From Pimelobacter simplex (lineage in GTDB: Bacteria; Actinomycetota; Actinomycetes; Propionibacteriales; Nocardioidaceae), in the NCBI GenBank assembly GCA_016803235.1, contig JADCLI010000006.1, forward strand, positions 93,343-157,342: a stretch of DNA of 64,000 nt. Direction: 5' to 3'. Position numbers and translations under genes: made by a program. Shown in pieces: positions 58,103 to 64,000 of the stretch. The notes beneath the pieces are model-generated. The model had not been told where the DNA came from. It did no database searches and worked only from the letters and a program-made list of their open reading frames with translations. Numbering within the stretch: the first letter of the stretch is position 1; each line of letters begins with the position of its first letter.

Positions 58103-59086
58103 TCAAGCGCGGATGCCGGCCGGCAGCAGGTAGTCGGCCGACTCCGGTACGCCGCTGCGCAGCCGCTCGAGGTCGACCGCCACCATGTGCTCGACCAGGG
58201 CGTCGAAACCGACCTGGGCCCGCCAGCCGAGCGCCGCCGCGGCCGGCTCCGGGTCGGCGACGAACACGGACGTGTCGGCGGGGCGCAGGAGCGCGGGGTC
58301 CTGGACGACCCGGTCGCCCGGCGCGCCGAGACCGGCAGCGGCGAACGCCCGCTCCAGCAGGTCCTGCAGGGAGTGCACCCGCCCGGTGCCCAGGGGCAGG
58401 TCGAGTGGCACGTCGTGGGCGAGCTGGAGGCGCATCGCCTCGACGTACTCCCCCGCGAACCCCCAGTCGCGCTGCACGTCGAGGTTGCCGAGGCTGACCG
58501 TGTCGCGCCGGCCGAGCGCGATCTCGGCGGCGCTCAGCGTGATCTTGCGAGTGACGAAACGGGCCGGGCGCACCGGGCTCTCGTGGTTGTGGAGCACGCC
58601 GCAGACCGCGAACAGGTCGTGCTCGGCGCGCGCCCGGCGGACCACCTCGTCGGCGGCCGCCTTGGCCCGCGCGTACGGGCTGTCCGACGCGCTGCCGTGC
58701 ACCTCGGCGGAGGAGGCCTGGAACAGCCGGGCGTCGTGCCCGCGCTCGGCGCGCAGCCGCAGCATCGCTGCCACCAAGCGCTCGACAGGTGCCGCGTTGG
58801 TCGCGGCCGTCAGCTCGGGCTCCTCCCAGCTGCGGCCGACCGAGCTCAACGCGGCGAGGTTGTAGACCTCGTCGGGCACGACCTCGGCGACCAGCGCCTC
58901 GAGCGCCGCGCCGTCACGGACGTCGAGGGGACGCAGGTCGACGCCGTCGAGGTAGACGCGACGCGGGTCGGCGGCACCGAACCCGGGCGTGACGGTCCCG
59001 ACGACGGTGGTGCCGGCGGCGCGGAGGGAACGCGCGAGATAGATCCCGTCCTGCCCCGCGACGCCGGTGACGAGGGCGGTACGCAC
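58103..59086 (-). CDS. Shortened GDP-mannose 4,6-dehydratase paralogue
   Basis: A 327-residue SDR clearly related to the Gmd at 55031: TALVTGVAGQDGIYLARSL, FQASSAEVHGSASDSPYARAK, NHESPVRPARFVTRKIT, and GNLDVQRDWGFAGEYVEAM. The loop between the Ser/Thr motif and the Y-x3-K is shorter by about ten residues, and the N-terminal substrate region (VRRSSTLNR in Gmd) is replaced. It may use a different NDP-sugar or be a partner subunit. GTG start at 59086 with TAGGGT six bases upstream. Confidence 0.83.
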   Translation of the reverse strand: MRTALVTGVAGQDGIYLARSLRAAGTTVVGTVTPGFGAADPRRVYLDGVDLRPLDVRDGAALEALVAEVVPDEVYNLAALSSVGRSWEEPELTAATNAAPVERLVAAMLRLRAERGHDARLFQASSAEVHGSASDSPYARAKAAADEVVRRARAEHDLFAVCGVLHNHESPVRPARFVTRKITLSAAEIALGRRDTVSLGNLDVQRDWGFAGEYVEAMRLQLAHDVPLDLPLGTGRVHSLQDLLERAFAAAGLGAPGDRVVQDPALLRPADTSVFVADPEPAAAALGWRAQVGFDALVEHMVAVDLERLRSGVPESADYLLPAGIRA

Positions 59087-59231
59087 GCCCTCACCCTAGG
59101 GACCGAGCGGGCCCTTGGTCACGTCTTCGCACCAGTCCTCGGATTCGCGGACGGAGGCCGTGACGCACCCGGCGACGCCTCGTTGGTCACTCGACGCTGG
59201 GGGGCGGATCCAAACGACATGAGGAGTGCGC

Positions 59232-60215
59232 ATGAACTCGGGCCCAGTTGATGTTCTCGTCGCGGGAGGCGGCGGTTTCATCGGAGGTCACCTGGTCGCT
59301 GACCTCCTCGCTCAGGGCAAGACCGTTCGTTCGGTCGACGTGAAGCCGATCGACGAGTGGTACCAGGTCCACCCGGACGCGCAGAACTCCGTCGGCGACC
59401 TGTCGCTCCTCGACCAGGCCGAGGCCGCGACCGAGGGCGCCCGCGAGGTCTACATGCTCGCGGCCGACATGGGTGGCATGGGCTTCATCGAGAACAACAA
59501 GGCGCTGTGCATGCTGACCGTGCTGACCAGCACCCACATGCTGCAGGCCGCGCAGAAGTACGACGTCGAGCGCTTCTTCTACTCGTCGTCGGCCTGCGTC
59601 TACGCCGCCGACAAGCAGACCGACCCGGGCGTCACCGCGCTCAAGGAGTCCGACGCCTACCCCGCCATGCCCGAGGACGGCTACGGATGGGAGAAGCTCT
59701 TCACCGAGCGGATGGCCCGCCACTTCCGTGAGGACTTCGGCCTCACCACCCGGATGGCGCGCTACCACAACGTCTACGGCCCCGAGGGCACGTGGACCGG
59801 CGGCCGCGAGAAGGCGCCCGCCGCGGTGTGCCGCAAGATCGCCGAGGCGGTCATCTCCGGCAAGCACGAGCTCGAGATCTGGGGCGACGGCGAGCAGACC
59901 CGGTCGTTCATGTACATCGACGACTGCGTCAAGGGCTCCCAGATGATCCTGGCCAGCGACCTCGAGGACCCGATCAACCTGGGGTCCGCCGAGCTGGTCT
60001 CGATCAACCAGCTCTACACGATCGTCGAGGAGATCGCCGGCATCAAGTGCGAGCGGAAGTACGACCTCTCCGCCCCGCAGGGCGTGCGCGGCCGCAACTC
60101 CGACAACACGATGATCAACGAGGTCTTCGGCTGGGAGCCGTCGATCAGCCTCGCCGACGGCCTCGCGAAGACCTACGCCTGGGTCTACGACCAGGTCAAG
60201 CGCGCCCAGGGCTGA
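59232..60215 (+). CDS. GDP-mannose 3,5-epimerase-like SDR
   Basis: A 327-residue extended SDR with VLVAGGGGFIGGHLV, LAADMGGMGFIENNK, YSSSACVYAADK, AMPEDGYGWEKLFTERM and RYHNVYGPEGTW followed by GGREKAPAAVCRK. These match the plant GDP-mannose 3,5-epimerase family, including the cysteine after SSSA and the lysine in GGREKAP used for catalysis. It would make GDP-L-galactose or GDP-L-gulose from GDP-mannose. GAGGAG lies six bases before the ATG. Confidence 0.85.
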   Translation: MNSGPVDVLVAGGGGFIGGHLVADLLAQGKTVRSVDVKPIDEWYQVHPDAQNSVGDLSLLDQAEAATEGAREVYMLAADMGGMGFIENNKALCMLTVLTSTHMLQAAQKYDVERFFYSSSACVYAADKQTDPGVTALKESDAYPAMPEDGYGWEKLFTERMARHFREDFGLTTRMARYHNVYGPEGTWTGGREKAPAAVCRKIAEAVISGKHELEIWGDGEQTRSFMYIDDCVKGSQMILASDLEDPINLGSAELVSINQLYTIVEEIAGIKCERKYDLSAPQGVRGRNSDNTMINEVFGWEPSISLADGLAKTYAWVYDQVKRAQG

Positions 60216-60230
60216 GCGGGCAGACGACAG

Positions 60231-61457
60231 GTGCGCATCCTCGTCCACGACCACAGCGGGCACCCGTTCCAGGCCGAGCTCAGCCGTGAGCTGGCCCGGC
60301 GCGGCCACGACGTCACGCACTCGTACGTCGAGGGCTACGTCTCCGGCAAGGGGCGCCTGGAGCCGACCCCCGGCGAGTCGATCACCTTCGAGGCGATCGG
60401 CGGCGCGAAGAAGGTCGACAACCAGCGGATGGCGCAGCGGCTGGTGCGCGAGGTGCGCCGCGGCTTCGAGCTGGTGCAGCACGTCCGGAAGGTCGACCCG
60501 GACATCGTGATGCTGTCCAACGTGCAGATCCCGACCCTGGTGATCTTCGCGTTCGTGATGGCGGTGCTGCGACGGCCGTGGGTGCTGTGGCACCAGGACG
60601 TGTACGCCGTCGCGGTGCGGTCGTTCACCGGCAGCAAGCTGCCCAAGCGCTTCGCGCTCGTCGCGTGGGCGTTCGAGGTGGCCGAGCGCTGGTGCTCGCG
60701 ACGGGCGTCCGCGATCGTGGTGATCGCCCCGTCCTTCGTCCCGGTCCACGAGGCCTGGGGGACGGCCGAGAAGGTCACCGTCATCCCCAACTGGGCCCCG
60801 CTCGACGAGATCGTCCCGACCGAGCGCAAGAACGACTGGGCGATCGAGCACGAGCTCGACGACGTCGCGACCCTCGTCTACTCGGGCACTCTCGGCCTCA
60901 AGCACAACCCCGCGCTGCTGGTCCGCCTGGCCCGCGCCGTGCACGACGCCGGGAAGCCCGTGCGGCTGGTGGTCGTCAACGAGGGCCCCGCGGTCGAGGT
61001 GCTGCGGGACGAGGCGCGCCGGCTCGACGTACCCGTCACGCTGCTGCCGTTCCAGCCCTACGAGCGGCTGCCCGAGGTGCTCGGCAGCGGCGACGTGCTG
61101 GTCGTGCTCCTCGAGCAGGAGGCGGGCGCGTTCTCGGTGCCGTCCAAGACGCTGTCCTACCTGTGCGCGGGTCGCCCGGTGCTGGGCCTGATGCCGGGCG
61201 AGAACCTCGCCTCGTCGCTGGTCACGCGTGCCGGCGGCCTGGTCCTGCCGCCGGCGGACGGCTCGCTCGCCGAGGCCGCGAGCTGGGTCAGCGGCGTGCT
61301 GGCCGACTCCGAGCTGCGCCTCGAGCTCGGCGAGGCGTCCCGGGACCTGGCGGAGCAGGAGTTCGCGCTCCAGGGCTGCGCCACGAGATTCGAGCGCCTG
61401 CTGGCCGCCCAGGTCGGTGCGGCGACGGGTGATCGGCAATCCCTCGCAAAGTTCTGA
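60231..61457 (+). CDS. WbuB-like glycosyltransferase family 4
   Basis: A 408-residue GT-B enzyme: MRILVHDHSGHPFQAELSRE, a membrane-associated stretch LVIFAFVMAVLRRPWVLW, VTVIPNWAPLDEIVP, YSGTLGLKHNP and the C-terminal FSVPSKTLSYLCAGRPVLG. This matches WbuB-type enzymes that act early in O-antigen or exopolysaccharide assembly, commonly next to the priming transferase as here. GTG at 60231, 15 bases after the epimerase. Confidence 0.87.
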   Translation: MRILVHDHSGHPFQAELSRELARRGHDVTHSYVEGYVSGKGRLEPTPGESITFEAIGGAKKVDNQRMAQRLVREVRRGFELVQHVRKVDPDIVMLSNVQIPTLVIFAFVMAVLRRPWVLWHQDVYAVAVRSFTGSKLPKRFALVAWAFEVAERWCSRRASAIVVIAPSFVPVHEAWGTAEKVTVIPNWAPLDEIVPTERKNDWAIEHELDDVATLVYSGTLGLKHNPALLVRLARAVHDAGKPVRLVVVNEGPAVEVLRDEARRLDVPVTLLPFQPYERLPEVLGSGDVLVVLLEQEAGAFSVPSKTLSYLCAGRPVLGLMPGENLASSLVTRAGGLVLPPADGSLAEAASWVSGVLADSELRLELGEASRDLAEQEFALQGCATRFERLLAAQVGAATGDRQSLAKF

Positions 61458-61561
61458 CGAGACACGTATCTCATCGAGCACTCGGTCGTTGAGAGGTTCG
61501 CGGGACCGCCTCACCCGCACATTCGGGGACACATTTCTGGTGAATCTGGTGGAGGTCACTG

Positions 61562-62269
61562 GTGAAGAAGCGGGCGTTCGACGTCGTCGTCATCTGCCTG
61601 GCTGCCGTGGTGTGGGTGCCTGTCGTGGCCCTCTCCGCGATCGCCGTGCTGGTGCTGTCCGGTCGACCGATCTTCTACAAGTCGCGGCGCTGGGTCGGTC
61701 CCGGCACCGCCATCGAGATGTTGAAGCTGCGGGTCATGGTGCCCAACGCCAACAAGGTGACGGCGCCCGTCGAGGCCGGCCGTTTCCTGAACACACCGCC
61801 TGACTCGCCGCTCTACACGCCGGTCGGACGCGTGCTGGACCGGCTCGGGCTCAACGAGATCCCGCAGTTCGTGCACGTGCTGCGCGGCGAGATGAGCATC
61901 GTGGGCGCTCGGCCGCTCACCGACGTCGTCCGCGACGCGCTGCGCGAGCAGCACGGCGACATCGACTCCCGCTGGGTGACCCCGGCCGGCCTGACCGGTC
62001 TCCCCCAGCTGATCGGCCGCCACGGCGTCGACGACCAGCAGCGACTGGCCCTCGAGTCGGCGTACTCCCTGCGCTCGGCCACCGCGCCGAGCCTCCGGCT
62101 GGACTTCATGATCCTGCTCCACACGGTGCTGATCACGTTCAACCTGCGCCGGCCGATGACCTTCGAGAAGGCCATGCGCCTCGCCGAGCCGCGCCGCCGC
62201 CGGCTCCACGCGCCCGAGCTGGCGCACCAGCGGTACGTCGCCCCGGCAGCCGAGGCCGACGTCGCCTGA
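61562..62269 (+). CDS. Priming sugar-phosphate transferase (PF02397)
   Basis: A 235-residue polyisoprenyl-phosphate sugar transferase. It has an N-terminal membrane helix (KRAFDVVVICLAAVVWVPVV), the KSRRWVGPG and MLKLRVM motifs, GRVLDRLGLNEIPQFVHVLRG (read in parts) and IVGARPLTDV, then PAGLTGLPQL. It loads the first sugar phosphate onto undecaprenyl phosphate. The usual KFRTM appears as KLRVM. It ends with a basic tail. GTG at 61562 after GGTGGAGG. Confidence 0.9.
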   Translation: MKKRAFDVVVICLAAVVWVPVVALSAIAVLVLSGRPIFYKSRRWVGPGTAIEMLKLRVMVPNANKVTAPVEAGRFLNTPPDSPLYTPVGRVLDRLGLNEIPQFVHVLRGEMSIVGARPLTDVVRDALREQHGDIDSRWVTPAGLTGLPQLIGRHGVDDQQRLALESAYSLRSATAPSLRLDFMILLHTVLITFNLRRPMTFEKAMRLAEPRRRRLHAPELAHQRYVAPAAEADVA

Positions 62270-62283
62270 GCGAGCGAGCAGCC

Positions 62284-62308
62284 GAGCCCGCGAGGAACGA
62301 GCGGGCTC
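62284..62308. repeat. Short inverted repeat downstream of the sugar transferase gene
   Basis: GAGCCCGC and GCGGGCTC arms around a nine-base loop, in a 185-bp gap otherwise without a recognisable gene; may assist termination. Confidence 0.45.
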
Positions 62309-62397
62309 AGCGTCGTGAGCGAAGGTTGGGCAAGCGCCGCGGCTGAGCTCGCGAAGCCGCGACGCGCGCGTCGAACCCCAGTCACTGTCATACGAGA

Positions 62398-62430
62398 AGC
62401 CCCGGCCTCCATTTTCATGGAGCCGGGGTT
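62398..62430. terminator. Bidirectional hairpin terminator between convergent genes
   Basis: GCCCCGGC-CTCCAT / ATGGAG-CCGGGG arms close a TTTC loop and are followed by TTTCCTCG on the plus strand, with the complementary AAGC side serving the minus-strand gene. It separates the sugar transferase and TylF-type methyltransferase genes. Confidence 0.8.
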
Positions 62431-62454
62431 TCCTCGTTCGTGATCGACTGGGTC

Positions 62455-63168
62455 TCAGCGCATCCTGATGGCCAGGTGGCCGAAGTAGTGCCACGCGGAG
62501 GCGAGGACGTCGTACTCCCGCATGTAGGCCGAGCAGTAGTTGTCGAGCGCCTGGAACTCGTTGAGCACCGAGGAGAACTCGTCGAAGACCACGATCGTGC
62601 CCGGCACCAGGAGCGCGTCGAGCCGGGTCAGGACGTAGAGCGCGGAGGAGTACAGGTCGGAGTCGACGTGCACGACCAGCTGACCCTGCGGCTCGAACTT
62701 CTCCAGGAAGGAGTCGAGCGTGTGCTGGAACCAGCCCGGCACGAAGGAGACCCGGTCGTCGTCGATGTCGGGGAGCACGCCGTCGACGTCGAAGTGCGCC
62801 TTGACCATCTGGCCGTCGAAGCGCTTCCAGTCCTCGGGCAGGCCCTCGAAGGAGTCGAAGCCGTAGAACCGCGACTCCGGGTTCTTGTTGAGGTTCGACC
62901 AGTGCCGGATCGAGTCGCCCTGGAAGACGCCGAACTCGAGGTAGTCGATCGCGGCATCGCCGATCAGCTGGGCGTGCACGTGGTCGTACATCGCGGTGCG
63001 CTCGTCGAAGGCGGGGGTGCCGGCCGGGACGTGCTCACGCCGCCAGGTCTCGATCTTCGGGAGGTTGACCAGGGTGTCGAGGCGACGGCTGTCGACCCCG
63101 ACCTTCGCGATCGCGACCTTGGACTTGATCCGGAAGCTGGCCAGGGCGTCCTGGAGGGAACGTGCCAC
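62455..63168 (-). CDS. TylF/MycF-type methyltransferase
   Basis: A 237-residue SAM methyltransferase with DYLEFGVFQGDSIRHWS, FYGFDSFEGLPEDW, the metal/substrate region LVVHVDSDLYSSALYVLTRL and IVVFDEFSSVLNEF. This is the pattern of macrocin-O-methyltransferase (TylF) proteins, which methylate sugar hydroxyls in a Mg2+-dependent way. GTG start at 63168. It lies downstream of an FkbM gene, 43 bases apart and in the same direction. Confidence 0.86.
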   Translation of the reverse strand: MARSLQDALASFRIKSKVAIAKVGVDSRRLDTLVNLPKIETWRREHVPAGTPAFDERTAMYDHVHAQLIGDAAIDYLEFGVFQGDSIRHWSNLNKNPESRFYGFDSFEGLPEDWKRFDGQMVKAHFDVDGVLPDIDDDRVSFVPGWFQHTLDSFLEKFEPQGQLVVHVDSDLYSSALYVLTRLDALLVPGTIVVFDEFSSVLNEFQALDNYCSAYMREYDVLASAWHYFGHLAIRMR

Positions 63169-63211
63169 GAGGGTCTCCTGTCGAGGGGGGTTCGGAGGGA
63201 GCGGAGGGGGT

Positions 63212-63961
63212 TCAGTGGTCGCGGACCACGAGGACGTCGCACTGCAGCAGGCGTCCGGTGGGATCGGAGAATCCGGTCTCGAGGCTCTGCAGGCGGTAGC
63301 CGTGCTCGCGCAGGACGGCGATGGTCTGCTCCGCCAGCTGCTGGCCCTCGTAGAGCTCCACGAAGGAGACCTCGAGCTGCATTCCGTCGAAGCGGCCGAG
63401 CAGGTCGCCGGCGCCGGCCATCACCTCGGCCTCGTAGCCCTGCGTGTCGATCTTGAGCAGGGTCCGGGCGGGGTCGATCGCGAACTTCTCGACGAGCGCG
63501 GTGACCGTGGTGACCTCGACCCGCTCGATCGCGACGTACGCCGAGTCGGGCGCGCCGTCGAGGTGCGCCTGGGTCATGCCGAGGATCGAGGAGGAGTAGG
63601 AGTTCGCGGCGACGTTGATGTCGGTCTCGCCCGGCTCCCGCCCGACGGCCGCGTTGACGGGGTGCCAGTGCGGGTCCTTCGCGGCGCGGCGGGACAGCTC
63701 GCCGTAGGCGCCGGAGAGCGGCTCGCAGCTGACGATCCGGCCGGCGTACCCGGACCGGCGCAGGCCGAGGGCGTACTGGCCGACGTTGGCGCCGACGTCG
63801 AGGACGGTGTCGATCCCGCGGGACTCGAGGGTGCGGGCGACCTGCCGGGTGAAGATCCCCCGGCTGACGTCGAGGTCGAGGCGGTGCAGGCCGCCACGGA
63901 GGGCGAGCTTGACCCGCTCCCGGACGCGGTTCTTCAGGCTCTGGTCGGGGCCGTTGCTCAT
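63212..63961 (-). CDS. FkbM-family methyltransferase (2)
   Basis: A 249-residue SAM methyltransferase with IDTVLDVGANVGQYALGLR, IVSCEPLSGAYGELSRRA, LLKIDTQGYEAEVM and MQLEVSFVELYEGQ. It is a typical full-length FkbM domain and differs from the copy at 52906 in lacking the C-terminal extension. It probably O-methylates a glycan residue. The ATG at 63961 is near the window edge; the upstream gene lies outside. Confidence 0.87.
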   Translation of the reverse strand: MSNGPDQSLKNRVRERVKLALRGGLHRLDLDVSRGIFTRQVARTLESRGIDTVLDVGANVGQYALGLRRSGYAGRIVSCEPLSGAYGELSRRAAKDPHWHPVNAAVGREPGETDINVAANSYSSSILGMTQAHLDGAPDSAYVAIERVEVTTVTALVEKFAIDPARTLLKIDTQGYEAEVMAGAGDLLGRFDGMQLEVSFVELYEGQQLAEQTIAVLREHGYRLQSLETGFSDPTGRLLQCDVLVVRDH

Positions 63962-64000
63962 CGGGGGGTCTCCGTCGTGGCGGTGAGGGCGGGGGCAGCG

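Noticed and set aside
62270-62397. Possible small gene or RNA downstream of the sugar transferase
   Set aside because: Only short inverted repeats are visible; no start with a ribosome site and no recognisable RNA fold.

Overview
The window reads as a chromosome segment of a high-GC actinobacterium. A Nocardioides-like member of the Propionibacteriales is my best guess, inferred from strong G/C at third codon positions, frequent GTG/TTG starts, many leaderless genes, and typical actinobacterial families (F420-type LLM oxidoreductase, GpgS, HbhA-like protein, DUF2516, DUF1416 beside a CysA2-type rhodanese). No tRNA, rRNA, CRISPR array, transposase or phage gene was recognised.

Left part (1-12.8 kb): the end of a 2-oxoacid:ferredoxin oxidoreductase operon (korAB), a universal stress protein and an LLM oxidoreductase. 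Facing it is a tightly overlapping six-gene operon, gpgS-folP2-extradiol-like-rhomboid-VanZ-enoyl-CoA hydratase. Then come galE with a lipoprotein amidase, manA, and a DUF2516/HbhA-like/XRE block that I recall as syntenic with mycobacteria.

Middle (12.9-28.3 kb): sulfate activation and sulfur handling. A fused APS kinase / low-molecular-weight tyrosine phosphatase has an interspersed palindromic repeat translated in frame as its linker. It is followed by a TauE/SafE permease, ugd, and cysD-cysN. Next is an overlapping nitrobindin-fur-tagD-like-ygfZ operon, then DsrE, an SGNH lipoprotein, dtd, an orphan protein flanked by repeats, and thioredoxin/DUF4395. A thiosulfate sulfurtransferase/DUF1416 operon follows, preceded by a leaderless 26-residue Cys-containing leader peptide.

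28.4-34.3 kb: a secreted 1490-residue two-LamG metallophosphoesterase, a membrane-anchored protein with no visible signal peptide, and a His-rich NicO-type metal transporter.

Right part (34.4-64 kb): a large surface-polysaccharide locus. It contains a DUF4012 protein, a Wzz/BY tyrosine kinase, a flippase-like membrane protein, a priming sugar transferase and at least five glycosyltransferases. GDP-sugar enzymes are present (Gmd, a shortened Gmd paralogue, a GDP-mannose 3,5-epimerase-like protein), as are seven putative methyltransferases, a sulfotransferase, a hexapeptide acyltransferase and two SGNH proteins. In its centre is a compact acyl module: ACP, FabG-like reductase, condensation-type acyltransferase and AMP ligase. 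ManA, GalE and Ugd upstream can supply sugar nucleotides, and CysD/CysN/CysC can supply PAPS for the sulfotransferase.

Four families of interspersed palindromic repeats (A-D) run through the window. Every convergent gene gap longer than 30 bp between confident genes holds a repeat of family A, B or C, or in one case a plain hairpin. Several of the flanking genes take their stop codon from the repeat.
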